From assembly GCF_019097845.1 (NCBI RefSeq), contig NZ_JAHRGM010000002.1, forward strand, positions 1-64,000: DNA of 64,000 nt. The letters are read 5' to 3'. Positions 50,220-59,844 of this stretch are shown here, piece after piece. The notes below the pieces were generated by a model that saw nothing but the letters and a program-made list of their open reading frames with translations, searched no databases and had not been told where the DNA came from. Both the position numbers and the translations under genes were made by a program. The stretch's first letter is position 1. Each line of letters starts with the position of its first letter. This stretch comes from Sphingobium sp. AS12 (GTDB lineage: Bacteria; Pseudomonadota; Alphaproteobacteria; Sphingomonadales; Sphingomonadaceae).

Positions 50220-51593
50220 TCAGAAACTCTCTTCCGCATAGACTTTGCTGACGTCGCCGCCCCATTCGCCATGATAGCGATCGAGCAGCCGTTCGGCATG
50301 GGTCTTGCCGGACGAGACGACCTCTTCCAGATCAGACAGATAGCCGGTTTCATTGTCGCCTGCCGCGTTGAGGCGACCGCGCGCCGCGAGGCCTGAACGC
50401 GCGATGTCGAGCGCGGGGCGGGCGATGTCGCGCAGGGTGCGGCCCCTGCCGATCGGTGCGTCGAGGCCGAGCTTGGGCACGGAATCGCGCAAGATCTGGC
50501 GATCTTCCATGCTCCAGTCCTTGACCAGATCCCAGGCCGCATCAAGTGCGCCCTGATCATAGAGCAGGCCGACCCACAAAGCAGGCAGGGCGCAGATGCG
50601 GCCCCAGGGGCCGCCATCGGACCCGCGCATTTCGAGGAAACTTTTGAGCCGGACTTCGGGGAAGGCGGTGGAGAGATGATCCTCCCAATCCTTCTCGGTC
50701 GGCTTTTCGCCCGGCAGGACGGACAGTTTGCCGTTCAGGAAATCGCGGAAGGAAAGGCCGGAGGCGTCGATATATTTGCCGTCGCGATAGACGAAATACA
50801 TCGGCACATCGAGCGCATAGTCGGCATAGCGTTCATAGCCAAAGCCGTCCTCGAACACGAAGGGCAGCATCCCGGTGCGACCCGGATCAGTGTCCGACCA
50901 GATATGGCTGCGATAGGACAGGAAGCCGTTGGGCTTGCCTTCCGTGAAGGGCGAATTAGCGAATAATGCGGTGCCGAGCGGTTGCAGGGCGAGGGAGACG
51001 CGGAATTTCTTGGCCATGTCCGCTTCGCTGCCATAGTCCAGATTGGTCTGGATGGTGCAGGTGCGCAGCATCATGTCCAGCCCCATGGAGCCGACGCGCG
51101 GCATGTGCCGCAGCATGATCTCGTACCGGCCCTTGGGCATGATCGGCAATTCCGCGCGCGTCTTGTCGGGCCACATGCCAAGGCCGAGGAAGCCGAGGCC
51201 CAGCATGTCGCCGACATATTTCACCTGTTCCAGATGGCGACCGGTTTCAGCGCAGGTCTGGTGAATATTGTCGAGCGGCGCGCCGGACAGTTCCAGCTGG
51301 CCCGCCGGTTCCAGGCTGATCGTGCCGTCGGTGCCGGACAGGGCGATGATATTCTCGCCCTCAAACACAGGGTTCCAGCCATAGCGGGTCAGGCCGATCA
51401 GCAGTGTGTGGATGCCGCCTTTTTCCTCATAGGAGGGCGCGTGATGATCCTTGCGGCTATAGACGAATTTTTCATGTTCGGTGCCGATGCGCCAGCGATC
51501 CTTGGGCTTTTCACCCTTGGCAAAGGCCGCGATCAGCTGGTCGCGGCTTTCGATGACGGGATCTTCGCCCGCTGAGTCGGTTCTGGTGCTCAT
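50220..51593 (-). CDS. gshA: Glutamate-cysteine ligase
   Basis: A 457-residue enzyme joining glutamate and cysteine, the first step of glutathione synthesis. It has KDRWRIGTEHEKFVYSRKDH, SLEPAGQLELSGAPL (metal-binding Glu pair), the central TCTIQTNLDYGSEADM and RSHIWSDTDPGRTG, in the pattern of the alphaproteobacterial/plant-type GCL rather than the E. coli type. The full family length and upstream spacing support the start MSTRTDSAG. Confidence 0.93.
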   Translation of the reverse strand: MSTRTDSAGEDPVIESRDQLIAAFAKGEKPKDRWRIGTEHEKFVYSRKDHHAPSYEEKGGIHTLLIGLTRYGWNPVFEGENIIALSGTDGTISLEPAGQLELSGAPLDNIHQTCAETGRHLEQVKYVGDMLGLGFLGLGMWPDKTRAELPIMPKGRYEIMLRHMPRVGSMGLDMMLRTCTIQTNLDYGSEADMAKKFRVSLALQPLGTALFANSPFTEGKPNGFLSYRSHIWSDTDPGRTGMLPFVFEDGFGYERYADYALDVPMYFVYRDGKYIDASGLSFRDFLNGKLSVLPGEKPTEKDWEDHLSTAFPEVRLKSFLEMRGSDGGPWGRICALPALWVGLLYDQGALDAAWDLVKDWSMEDRQILRDSVPKLGLDAPIGRGRTLRDIARPALDIARSGLAARGRLNAAGDNETGYLSDLEEVVSSGKTHAERLLDRYHGEWGGDVSKVYAEESF

Positions 51594-51693
51594 GCCCCGC
51601 CCTTAATGCTTCCCCTCGGCCGGTCAAACAGTGACCGGCAATGATCAGATAGGCTCTGCCTATAAACGGTTCAATCCAATGGCGAAATGAAAC

Positions 51694-52440
51694 TTAGTGC
51701 CAGTCGCCGTTCAGGGTCATCCAGGCTGCCGTCGCGGCGATGGCGGCGGTTTCGGCGCGCAGGATGCGGGGGCCGAGCGAGACCGGCACGGCGCGCGGAT
51801 GGGCGCGGATCGTTTCGCGTTCGGCTGGATCGAACCCGCCCTCCGGCCCGATCAGGAAAGCGGCGGGGCCGGGATGGGCGGCAAGGGCGGTGGTCAGCGG
51901 CGCGCCGCCGGTTTCGTCGGCGAAAAACAGGTGGCGATCCTGCGGCCAGTCTTGCAGCAGCGCGTCGAGTTTCACCATCGCGGCCAGTTCCGGCAGGGAA
52001 GTGCGGCCGCATTGTTCGGCGGCTTCGACCAGATGGGCGTGCAACCGGTCCAGGTTGAGCTTGTCCACCACCGCGCGGCGGGTGAGGACCGGCTGGAGCT
52101 TTGCGACCCCCAGTTCGCACGCCTTTTCCGCGATCAGGTCGATGCGGCCTTTCTTGATCGGCGCGCAGCAGAGCCAGAAATCGGGGACGGATTCGGGCGG
52201 CCTGGTCTGGCTGACACATTCTAGTATCAGGTCGCGCTTGCGAATGTCGCGGGCGCGGGCGGCCCATTCGCCGGACCGGCCATCGAACAGCAGGACGATA
52301 TCGTCGGGCTTCACCCGCATGACGCTGATCAGATAATGGGCTGGATTGCCATCGACCGGCACTGACACGCCATCCCCCAACTGGGTTTCGACATGGAGGC
52401 GCGGCGCGCTTTGCGGCGGCCAGGCGGGGGTTGCGGTCAT
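51694..52440 (-). CDS. rsmE: 16S rRNA (uracil-1498-N3)-methyltransferase
   Basis: A 248-residue SPOUT methyltransferase modifying U1498 of 16S rRNA. It has the PUA-like N-terminus (HYLISVMRVKPDDIVLLFDG), KGRIDLIAEKACELGVAKLQPV, EAAEQCGRTSLPEL, and the knot FLIGPEGGFDPAERE with VSLGPRILRAETAAIAA. I chose the start at 52440 because homology begins there; the frame is open to 52512. It is divergent from ubiA. Confidence 0.95.
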   Translation of the reverse strand: MTATPAWPPQSAPRLHVETQLGDGVSVPVDGNPAHYLISVMRVKPDDIVLLFDGRSGEWAARARDIRKRDLILECVSQTRPPESVPDFWLCCAPIKKGRIDLIAEKACELGVAKLQPVLTRRAVVDKLNLDRLHAHLVEAAEQCGRTSLPELAAMVKLDALLQDWPQDRHLFFADETGGAPLTTALAAHPGPAAFLIGPEGGFDPAERETIRAHPRAVPVSLGPRILRAETAAIAATAAWMTLNGDWH

Positions 52441-52523
52441 GATGCGCTTTCCGTTCGACGAAACTTGCCCGGAGGCTATGGGAGTCTTTAGAGAAGAATG
52501 GCCCTTCGACAAGCGCGGGGCGA

Positions 52524-53438
52524 ATGGAGTTGCGTGTGAGCCAGACGATCGTCCCCGACAGCCAGGCGCGCGGACTGCTGGCGCGGCTGCCGGACACGCC
52601 GCGCGCGCTGGTGCAGATGGCGCGGTTCGACCGGCCGATCGGCTGGTGGCTGCTCTTCTGGCCGGGTGCCTGGGCGGTGGCGCTGGCGGGGGGCGGCTTT
52701 GCGCGCTGGCCGCTAATTGTCTGGCTGCTGCTTGGCAGCATCGCGATGCGCGGCGCGGGCTGCGTGTTCAACGATATTGTCGATCGCGATCTGGATCGCA
52801 AAGTGGCGCGCACGGCCGCGCGGCCGCTGGCGAGCGGGGCGATGAGGGTGCGCACGGCGTGGCTCTGGCTGGTGGCACTGTCTTTGGTTGGACTGATCGT
52901 GCTGCTGCAATTGCGCTTCTATGCGCAGATCGTGGCACTGTGGTCGCTGGCGCTGGTGGCGGCTTACCCCTTCATGAAGCGGATCACCGGCTGGCCGCAA
53001 ATCTGGCTCGGCCTCGTCTTTTCCTGGGCGGCGCTTGTGGGGTGGAGCGAGGTGATGGGGGGGCTGACCCTGGCGGGAATTTCGCTCTACGTCGGAACCA
53101 TTTTCTGGGTTGTGGGCTATGACACCATCTACGCGCTGCAGGATCGGGAGGACGACGCGCTGATCGGCATTGGTTCCAGCGCGCTCTCCATGGGGCGGCA
53201 CGTCCGGGCGGGCGTGGCGCTCTGCTATCTGTGCGCGCTTGGCCTCTGGGCGGCGGCGATCTGGCAGGTGCGGCCAGAAGCGCTGGCGCTGGCCGCGCTG
53301 CTGCCGGTGGCGGTGCATCTGCTGTGGCAGATTGCGACGCTGCGCGAGGATGGCGTCGATCCGCTGGCCAAATTCCGCTCCAACCGTTTTGCCGGATTGC
53401 TGATGTTCCTGGGATGCCTAGTGGTCGGCAGCGCATGA
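52524..53438 (+). CDS. ubiA: 4-hydroxybenzoate octaprenyltransferase
   Basis: A 304-residue membrane prenyltransferase of ubiquinone synthesis. It has about eight helices and the two Asp-rich motifs: NDIVDRDLDRKVARTAARPL (near residues 87-106) and YDTIYALQDREDDALIG (near 204-220). It begins at ATG 52524 or at the GTG 12 bp later, which has GGAG upstream. The stop overlaps the phospholipase-D-like gene (ATGA). Confidence 0.94.
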   Translation: MELRVSQTIVPDSQARGLLARLPDTPRALVQMARFDRPIGWWLLFWPGAWAVALAGGGFARWPLIVWLLLGSIAMRGAGCVFNDIVDRDLDRKVARTAARPLASGAMRVRTAWLWLVALSLVGLIVLLQLRFYAQIVALWSLALVAAYPFMKRITGWPQIWLGLVFSWAALVGWSEVMGGLTLAGISLYVGTIFWVVGYDTIYALQDREDDALIGIGSSALSMGRHVRAGVALCYLCALGLWAAAIWQVRPEALALAALLPVAVHLLWQIATLREDGVDPLAKFRSNRFAGLLMFLGCLVVGSA

Positions 53439-54901
53439 GCGCTGGACCGAAACCGGGCGAGGATTGCTGGCGGATCGCGCGGGCGACGCGGGCCAGCACG
53501 ATCATCGACGCAGACGCCTATTTCCGCCATGCGCGCGCCGCGATGCTCAAGGCGACGCGGCGTATCATGCTGATCGGCTGGGATTTCGACGCGGCGATCA
53601 GCTTGATCCGGGAGGATGAGGCCGATGATGGCGCGCCTGTGGTGATCGGCGATTTTATCAGCTGGCTGGTGGAGCGGACGCCGGAGCTGGAGATATTTCT
53701 GCTGCGCTGGGACATTGGCGCGATGAAGTCGATGGTGCGGCCGACCAACCTGTTCACGACGCTCAAATGGATGGCGCATCCGCGCGTGACGGTGAAGCTG
53801 GACAGCCATCATCCGCCCGCCGCCTCCCATCATCAGAAGATCGTGGTGATTGACGATTGTTTCGCTTTTTGCGGCGGCATCGACATGACGGGTGACCGGT
53901 GGGATACGCGCCATCATCGCGATGAGGAGCCGGGGCGGCTGCATCCTGACGGGTCGCCTTATGGTCCCTGGCATGATGCGACCACGGCGCTGATGGGACC
54001 GGTTGCTGCGGCGCTGGGCGATCATGCGCGCAATCGCTGGGTTGGCGCGGGTGGCGACGCGCTGGAGCCGATCGCGGGGGTGCAGGATTGCTGGCCCGAC
54101 CATCTGCCGGTGCAGTTTACCGATGTCGACGTGGCGATCGCCCGCACCGCGCCCAAGATGGACGATCAGGACGAACTGACCGAGATTGAGCGGCTCTATT
54201 GCCACCAGATCGCGGCGGCCAGGCGCTGCATCTATGCCGAAAGCCAATATTTCGCGTCGCGCCGGATTGCCGAGGCGATCGCGAAACGGCTGGTCGAGCC
54301 GGACGGGCCGGACATCGTCATCATCAATCCGACCCAGGCTGATGGCTGGCTGGAGCAGCAGGCGATGGACACGGCGCGTGCGCGCCTGTTCGAGGCGCTG
54401 AAGGCGCGCGACGCCCATGGCCGCCTGCGCATCTATCACCCCTTCACGATGCGCGGCGTGCCGATTTATGTCCATGCCAAAATATTGATCGTCGATGATC
54501 GGCTGATCCGGGTCGGATCGTCCAACATGAACAACCGGTCGATGCGGCTGGATACCGAATGCGACGTGACGATCGACACCGCGCTGCCCGCCAATGCCGG
54601 GTGGGAGGACAAGATTCGCGCGGTTCGCGATGACCTGATCGCCGAACATCTCGACCTGCCGGTCGAGCGGGTGGCAGCGGTGATCGCGCAGCGCGGGCTG
54701 GTCGCGGGGATCGAGGAGATGCGCCAGAAGCCAGGTCGGACGCTGCGCCCCTATGAAACGCCGGACCTGAACGATGTGCAGGCCTGGCTGGCCGACCATG
54801 AGGTGCTGGACCCCGAAGGCCCGGACGAAATGTTCGAGGCGGTGAGCGAACGCGGCCTGTTCCGGCGGATGAAGGGCTGGTTCGGGCGGGTTAAGGATTA
54901 A
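53435..54901 (+). CDS. Phospholipase D-family protein
   Basis: A 488-residue protein with two HKD motifs: HHQKIVVIDD (preceded by DSHHPPAAS) and VHAKILIVDDRLIRVGSSNMNNRSM. These carry out phosphatidyl transfer or hydrolysis. The layout is close to a PLD-like phosphatidyltransferase of about 500 residues with an N-terminal ADAYFRHARAAML segment. It may make or hydrolyse phospholipids; the substrate is unknown. It is coupled to ubiA, with a 4-bp overlap at its start, and its stop overlaps brnA. Confidence 0.9.
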   Translation: MSAGPKPGEDCWRIARATRASTIIDADAYFRHARAAMLKATRRIMLIGWDFDAAISLIREDEADDGAPVVIGDFISWLVERTPELEIFLLRWDIGAMKSMVRPTNLFTTLKWMAHPRVTVKLDSHHPPAASHHQKIVVIDDCFAFCGGIDMTGDRWDTRHHRDEEPGRLHPDGSPYGPWHDATTALMGPVAAALGDHARNRWVGAGGDALEPIAGVQDCWPDHLPVQFTDVDVAIARTAPKMDDQDELTEIERLYCHQIAAARRCIYAESQYFASRRIAEAIAKRLVEPDGPDIVIINPTQADGWLEQQAMDTARARLFEALKARDAHGRLRIYHPFTMRGVPIYVHAKILIVDDRLIRVGSSNMNNRSMRLDTECDVTIDTALPANAGWEDKIRAVRDDLIAEHLDLPVERVAAVIAQRGLVAGIEEMRQKPGRTLRPYETPDLNDVQAWLADHEVLDPEGPDEMFEAVSERGLFRRMKGWFGRVKD

Positions 54902-55176
54902 AGGCCGAGCGCCTTGCGCAGTTCGGCGTTGATCCGGCTTTGCCAGCCCGGCCCGGTGGCGCGGAAACCGTCCAGCACGGCGGCGTCGAGGCGGAGGGTT
55001 ACCTGTTGCTTGGGATCGTCCGATTTGGGGCGACCGGGACGGGTCAGCGTGCCAGTGGCGGGACGGATGACCTTATCGCCGATGCGAAATTCGGCGCGGT
55101 CAAATATCTCATCCGTCCATTCGGGAATGTCATCATCATCCCAATCTGCGGGCAAAGGCTTTCTGCTCTCGGTCAT
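54898..55176 (-). CDS. brnA: BrnA-type antitoxin
   Basis: A 92-residue BrnA-family antitoxin: an acidic N-terminus (ADWDDDDIPEWTDEIFDRAEF) that would bind the toxin, the linker GRPKSDDPKQQVTLRLDAAVLDGFRATG and the ribbon-helix-helix tail (GPGWQSRINAELRKALG). It should bind BrnT and repress the operon. It follows brnT, with which it overlaps. Confidence 0.9.
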   Translation of the reverse strand: MTESRKPLPADWDDDDIPEWTDEIFDRAEFRIGDKVIRPATGTLTRPGRPKSDDPKQQVTLRLDAAVLDGFRATGPGWQSRINAELRKALGL

Positions 55177-55408
55177 TGCACTTCCTCATGGAAATGACCC
55201 GGATGCCATCATCAACTGGCGTCCAGACCACCGTAATGAGCCTGTCGTTCATCAGGCCATAAGTCTGAAAACGCGGCTCCACATAGTCATATCTATCGTC
55301 CTCTACCGTGTAGGATGGACTGTCAAAAACCTGCGCGGCGTCGGCGAAATCCAGTCCCCGCTCCTGCAGGGTTTTCAATCGCTTTGCCGGATCGAAACTC
55401 AATTCCAT
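55136..55408 (-). CDS. brnT: BrnT-type toxin
   Basis: A 90-residue BrnT ribonuclease toxin: MELSFDPAKRLKTLQERGLDFADAAQVFDSP, YDYVEPRFQTYGLMNDRLITVVWTPV and VISMRKCNDREQKAF. The conserved family signature (DPAKRxxxxxxRGLDF, RxISMRKxNxRE) is intact. BrnT halts growth by cleaving RNA. It is first in the operon, preceded by a palindromic operator at 55484-55501, and overlaps brnA by 41 bp. Confidence 0.93.
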   Translation of the reverse strand: MELSFDPAKRLKTLQERGLDFADAAQVFDSPSYTVEDDRYDYVEPRFQTYGLMNDRLITVVWTPVDDGIRVISMRKCNDREQKAFARRLG

Positions 55409-55483
55409 AACCCAGTATCTCCGGTCGATCAGCAGTGCCTTGGCCGATCAATTGTCCCGTTACATGGCTGGGTCTAGTTACCC

Positions 55484-55501
55484 AGTTACAATATTGTAAC
55501 T
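55484..55501. promoter_or_regulatory. brnTA operator palindrome
   Basis: AGTTACAATATTGTAACT is a perfect 18-bp palindrome about 75 bp upstream of brnT. Additional GTTAC half-sites flank it: CGTTAC near 55459, AGTTAC near 55476, GTAAC near 55527. This is the expected autoregulatory site for a BrnT-BrnA complex, and the AATATT core suits a -10 region. Confidence 0.7.
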
Positions 55502-55536
55502 ACGCAAAGTGTCAAGCATTTCCGTAACTACAAAAA

Positions 55537-58500
55537 TCATTCCGCCGCCAGTAGTGCCTCGGCGCTCTGGAGGTTGACGGAGACGAGGCGGCTGACGCCG
55601 CGTTCGACCATGGTGACGCCGAACAGGCGGTGCATCCGGGCCATGCTGACGGCATTGTGGGTGACGATGAGGTAGCGGGTCTGGGTCTGGGCCACCATGG
55701 CGTCGAGCAGGTCGCAGAAGCGCTCGACATTGGCATCGTCGAGCGGGGCGTCGACCTCGTCCAGCACGCAGATCGGCGCGGGGTTGGTCAGGAACAGGCC
55801 GAAGATCAGTGCCACGGCGGTCAGCGCCTGTTCGCCACCCGACAATAGGGTGAGCGCGGCGAGTTTCTTGCCCGGCGGCTGGGCCATAATCTCCAGCCCC
55901 GCCTCCAGCGGGTCGTCGCTGTCGATCAGCTCCAGATGCGCCTGCCCGCCGTTGAAGAGCGTGGTGAAGAGGCGGCGGAAATGGCCGTCGACCGCCTCGA
56001 ACGCGGCAAGCAGACGCTGGCGCCCTTCACGGTTGAGGCTGCCGATCGATCCGCGCAGACGGTGGATCGCCTGGGTCAGTTCTTCGCTTTCGGCGCGGCT
56101 GGTCGCCTGCACCTGTTCCAGTTCCTCCAGTTCCTGTGCCGCGACGAGATTGACCGGGCCGATCCGCTCACGATCGACACTGAAACGTTCATGATTGGCC
56201 TGTTCGGTCTGGGCGAGCCGGATGTCGGCGCTGGCGAAGCCCAGTTTTTCGGGTAGCAACGGCGGCGGACATTCGAAGCGTTCGCCCGATAGCCGATTGG
56301 TTTCGATCCGCCGTTCGTCGGCGGATTCAGCGCGGGCGATGGCGGTAGCGCGGGCTTCGCGGGCTGCGGCGAAAGTCTCGCCACTATGTGCAGCTCGCTG
56401 TTCGGCTTGGCGCAAGGCGGCTTCGGCGTCCTGCTCCGCGTGGCGGGCGGCATCGGCGGCGGCGATCAGGGTTGCGCCCTGATCGTCCAGCGATGCGATG
56501 GCCTGCGACAGCGCCTCTGGCTGGCCTTCGATCGTGGCGCGTTCGGTGGCGATCTCTTCGCCGCGCGCGACCATGGCGGCGATGCGCTTGGCCGCTTCGC
56601 CCGCGCGGGCGCGCCAGCCCTTGATTTCCGCGTCGGCGGCACCCTGTCGTTCGCGGTCGCTCGACAAGGCACGGTCGGCCAAGGCCTGATCGGCCTGCAA
56701 CTGGCTGACCACAGCGCGCGCCTTTTCGCTCGCCTGTGCCAGCGCGGTGACCTGCGCGCGTGTCTCGGCCCCGTCAGGCATGGCGGCGCGGGCCGATTGG
56801 GCGCTGTCATGATCGGCACGGGCGGCGTCGGCATCGCGCCGCGCCTCGATCAGCCGTTCCTCTATTCCGTCGCGTCGCCCGGCCAGCCGTTCGAGCGCAG
56901 TGGTCGCCTCGTCAGCGGTGCGCAGCGCGGTGCGCAGGCTCTGATCGGCCTGGGCGAGCTGGGTACGGCCACTGGCTAGGGCTTCGCTGGCAGCCTGTTC
57001 GCGGGCCTTGGCGTCCTGTTGCGCGGCGGTGGCGGCATCGACATGCGATTGGGCGGCTGGGCGGGCGGCGGCGATCGCCTCCAGCCGGTTGAGCCGGATC
57101 AGCCGTTCCGCCGCCGCCGCGCCGCCTTCGATCGCGACATAGCCGTCCCAACGGCGCAGCTGGCCATCGCGGCTGACGAGGCGCTGGCCGACGGCGAGAG
57201 GCTGGCCCTCGTCGCTGTCGACAACGGCGATCTGGGCCAGACGGCGCGCCAGTTCGGGCGGGGCGGTAACATGGGCGGCAAGTGGCGCGCAGCCATCGGG
57301 CAGGGCGGGATCGCTGGCCAGCGAAGCTGCGCCTGCCCAGCGGCGTTTGCCGTCCGGGGCGATTGGCGCTTCCAGATCGTCGCCCAGCGCCGCGGCGAGC
57401 GCGCGTTCATAGCCGGGCGAGGCCTTGAGCTGGTCGAGCGCGCGAGTGCGGCCGCCGGGGCCGCTATCGACCGCGCGTTGGAGCGCGGCGGCTTCGCTGT
57501 CGAGCGCGGCCAGTGCGGCGCAGGCGGCGGAGAGCGCGCCTTCGGCGGCGGCGCGTTGCTCGCTGGCGGACTGGCGCGCGGTTTCGGCGGCGTGGATTGC
57601 GGCTTCGGCAGTGTCGCGGGCGGCGCTCGCCTCTTCCTGCGCGGCGATGGCGGCGGCGCGCCGGGTTTCAAGCGGGGCAGGGTCGGGCAGGGCGGCGGCT
57701 TCGCTGGTCAGTCGCTGAACCTCGCGTTCTGCGCGCTCCAGTCGGGAACGGGCGGCGACCAGCGCGGCTTCGGCGACGCGCAGTTCGGCCTGTTCGCCCG
57801 CCTGTTTCGCCATCGCCTTGGCGAGATCCAGTTCGGCGTCGCGCGCGCCATCCTCGGCGCTGGCGATGCGGCTGGCGAAATCGGGGCGCAGCTTTTCGGT
57901 CTCGGCGATCCGGGCTTTCAGCGTCGCAATTTCGGCAGTGAGGCGCGCGATGGCGTCGGCAGCGTCATTGGCGAGCGTGCCTTCGCGGGCGCGATCCTCC
58001 TCCAGCCGGGCGGCCTGCTGGGCCAGATCATGCAGCCGCCGGACCACGCCGTCGCGCTCCGTGCGCAGGGTGGACAGGCGATGGCCCGCTTCGCTGGCGT
58101 CGTCACGCGCGCGCTGGGCGGCGGCGCGACGGTCGGCCAGTGTGGCGAGGGCGGCCTGCGCATGGGCGGCGGCGGCCAGTTGCGCCTCCTGCGCTTGGGC
58201 GACGGCGGCTTCTGCTTCCTTCGCCTGCGCGCGGGCGGCTTCGGCGCTGGCATGGGCTTCGCGCCAGCGGGCAAAGAGGGTGCGCGCTTCGGCTACGCGA
58301 ATCTGGTCGGACAGGCGGATATAGCGTTCGGCAGCGCGCGCCTGACGACGCAGCGCATTGGCGCGGGCGTCCATGTCGAGCAAGATTTCGGCAAGCCGCG
58401 CGAGATTGCCTTCGGCAGCGCGGAGCTTCTGTTCAGCGTCCTTGCGCCGGACATGGAGACCCGCAATGCCCGCCGCTTCCTCCAGCATGGCGCGCCGTTC

Positions 58501-58980
58501 CTGCGGTCGGGCTGCGATGACGGCGGCGATGCGGCCCTGGCTGACCAGCGCCGGGCTGTGCGGGCCGGTGGCGGCATCGGCGAAGATCAGCGACACGTCC
58601 TTGGCGCGGACGTCGCGGCCATTGGCTCTGTAGGCACTGCCCGCGCCGCGCTCGATCCGGCGGGTGACTTCCAGTTCGCCGTCCGCGCCGACATCTACGG
58701 CGCTGAACAACTCGCCCTGTTCCTGCACGGTGAGCAGCGAGACTTCGGCAAACTCGCGCTGGGGCCGGGTGGCGGTGCCTGCAAAGATCACATCCTCCAT
58801 GCCGCCGCCGCGCATGGATTTGGCGCTGGATTCGCCCATGACCCAACGGATCGCTTCAAGCAGGTTGGACTTGCCGCAGCCATTGGGGCCGACGATGCCG
58901 GTCAGGCCGGGTTCGATGCGCAATTCGGTTGCATCGACGAAGCTTTTGAAGCCCGAAAGCTTGAGCCGCTTTATTTGCAT
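55537..58980 (-). CDS. smc: Chromosome segregation ATPase SMC
   Basis: A 1147-residue SMC protein. The N-terminal ATPase head has LSGFKSFVDATELRIEPG and Walker A GPNGCGKSNLLEAI. Two long Ala/Glu/Arg-rich coiled coils (about 170-500 and 650-930) flank a hinge near 510-640. The C-terminal head has the signature LTLLSGGEQALTAVALIFG and Walker B ICVLDEVDAPLDDANV. It compacts and separates chromosomes with ScpAB. The large antisense frame across it is not coding. Confidence 0.97.
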   Translation of the reverse strand: MQIKRLKLSGFKSFVDATELRIEPGLTGIVGPNGCGKSNLLEAIRWVMGESSAKSMRGGGMEDVIFAGTATRPQREFAEVSLLTVQEQGELFSAVDVGADGELEVTRRIERGAGSAYRANGRDVRAKDVSLIFADAATGPHSPALVSQGRIAAVIAARPQERRAMLEEAAGIAGLHVRRKDAEQKLRAAEGNLARLAEILLDMDARANALRRQARAAERYIRLSDQIRVAEARTLFARWREAHASAEAARAQAKEAEAAVAQAQEAQLAAAAHAQAALATLADRRAAAQRARDDASEAGHRLSTLRTERDGVVRRLHDLAQQAARLEEDRAREGTLANDAADAIARLTAEIATLKARIAETEKLRPDFASRIASAEDGARDAELDLAKAMAKQAGEQAELRVAEAALVAARSRLERAEREVQRLTSEAAALPDPAPLETRRAAAIAAQEEASAARDTAEAAIHAAETARQSASEQRAAAEGALSAACAALAALDSEAAALQRAVDSGPGGRTRALDQLKASPGYERALAAALGDDLEAPIAPDGKRRWAGAASLASDPALPDGCAPLAAHVTAPPELARRLAQIAVVDSDEGQPLAVGQRLVSRDGQLRRWDGYVAIEGGAAAAERLIRLNRLEAIAAARPAAQSHVDAATAAQQDAKAREQAASEALASGRTQLAQADQSLRTALRTADEATTALERLAGRRDGIEERLIEARRDADAARADHDSAQSARAAMPDGAETRAQVTALAQASEKARAVVSQLQADQALADRALSSDRERQGAADAEIKGWRARAGEAAKRIAAMVARGEEIATERATIEGQPEALSQAIASLDDQGATLIAAADAARHAEQDAEAALRQAEQRAAHSGETFAAAREARATAIARAESADERRIETNRLSGERFECPPPLLPEKLGFASADIRLAQTEQANHERFSVDRERIGPVNLVAAQELEELEQVQATSRAESEELTQAIHRLRGSIGSLNREGRQRLLAAFEAVDGHFRRLFTTLFNGGQAHLELIDSDDPLEAGLEIMAQPPGKKLAALTLLSGGEQALTAVALIFGLFLTNPAPICVLDEVDAPLDDANVERFCDLLDAMVAQTQTRYLIVTHNAVSMARMHRLFGVTMVERGVSRLVSVNLQSAEALLAAE

Positions 58981-59054
58981 GGGGACGCGCAGGGGCAGTG
59001 TGCCGCCCCGGCCTTTATACGCTCAAGCGCTGATGTCCGCCCCCCGACGCGCAA

Positions 59055-59789
59055 TCAGATGCCTGCTTCCTTGAGCTTGGGCTGGAGTGTCGCCCAGTTG
59101 GCGACATTGTCGACCAGCACGCCGTTGATCAGGAAGCTGGGGGTGCCGGTGATCTGGTACTGGCTGTTGGCCGCCTCGACGCCCTTGGCCAGCTTTTCCG
59201 CCGATGCAGTGTCAGCAAGGCATTGTTTCGCCTGATCTTCGGCAATGCCGCGCTGCTTGGCGAAATCGACCAGGCCCAGCGCACCCGCCAGCTTGCCGAA
59301 ACGCTCTGCCGGGGGGGCGCTCATCAGCGCCTGATAGGGCTGGTCGCCCAGTGCCTGCGCTTTCTCGAACATGGCATTCTGGTTGGCGAAAAACTGTTCA
59401 GACAGGGGATAGAAAATATCCTTGCCGCCGCAACGGGCCAGCAGCGCGGTCGAAATGTCGATCGGGTCGCGGACAAAGGTGCGGAATTCAAAGCTCATCT
59501 TGCCAGTATCGACCAGCTTTTTGATCTCTTCCGAGGCTTCGGCGGAGAAATCCTTGCAATGGCTGCAGGTGTAGGAACCGAACTCGACCAGCTTCAATTT
59601 AGCCGCCGGATTGCCCATCACATAATAGCCATCGGGCGTTTCCGCGACAGTTTCCGACCAAGTGGCTCCCGCTGGCGGGGCGACGGCGGCGATGGCTTCG
59701 CCCTTGGGCGTGGCCCCCTCTTCGCTCTTGCCACAGGCGGCGAGGGTCAGGGACAGGGCGATGAGGGCAACACCGGACAAGGCTTTCAC
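59055..59789 (-). CDS. DsbA-like thioredoxin-fold lipoprotein
   Basis: A 244-residue thiol-disulfide oxidoreductase: a lipoprotein signal (MKALSGVALIALSLTLAAC, GTG start), thioredoxin strand KLKLVEFGSYTCSHCKDF with the CSHC active site, helical insertion ARCGGKDIFYPLSEQFFANQ and cis-Pro strand ITGTPSFLINGVLV. It probably oxidises or isomerises exported proteins. A TTG three codons upstream is an alternative start. It is next to a second CSHC homologue. Confidence 0.88.
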   Translation of the reverse strand: MKALSGVALIALSLTLAACGKSEEGATPKGEAIAAVAPPAGATWSETVAETPDGYYVMGNPAAKLKLVEFGSYTCSHCKDFSAEASEEIKKLVDTGKMSFEFRTFVRDPIDISTALLARCGGKDIFYPLSEQFFANQNAMFEKAQALGDQPYQALMSAPPAERFGKLAGALGLVDFAKQRGIAEDQAKQCLADTASAEKLAKGVEAANSQYQITGTPSFLINGVLVDNVANWATLQPKLKEAGI

Positions 59790-59844
59790 GACGGGCAAGG
59801 CTCCGATTATGGGCGGGTTGGCAGGTTTATTAGATCAACTTAGA

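Noticed and set aside
57019..59235. 738-codon open frame antisense to smc
   Set aside because: It is Gly/Arg/Phe-rich with no domain pattern and mirrors the high-GC third-position bias of smc.
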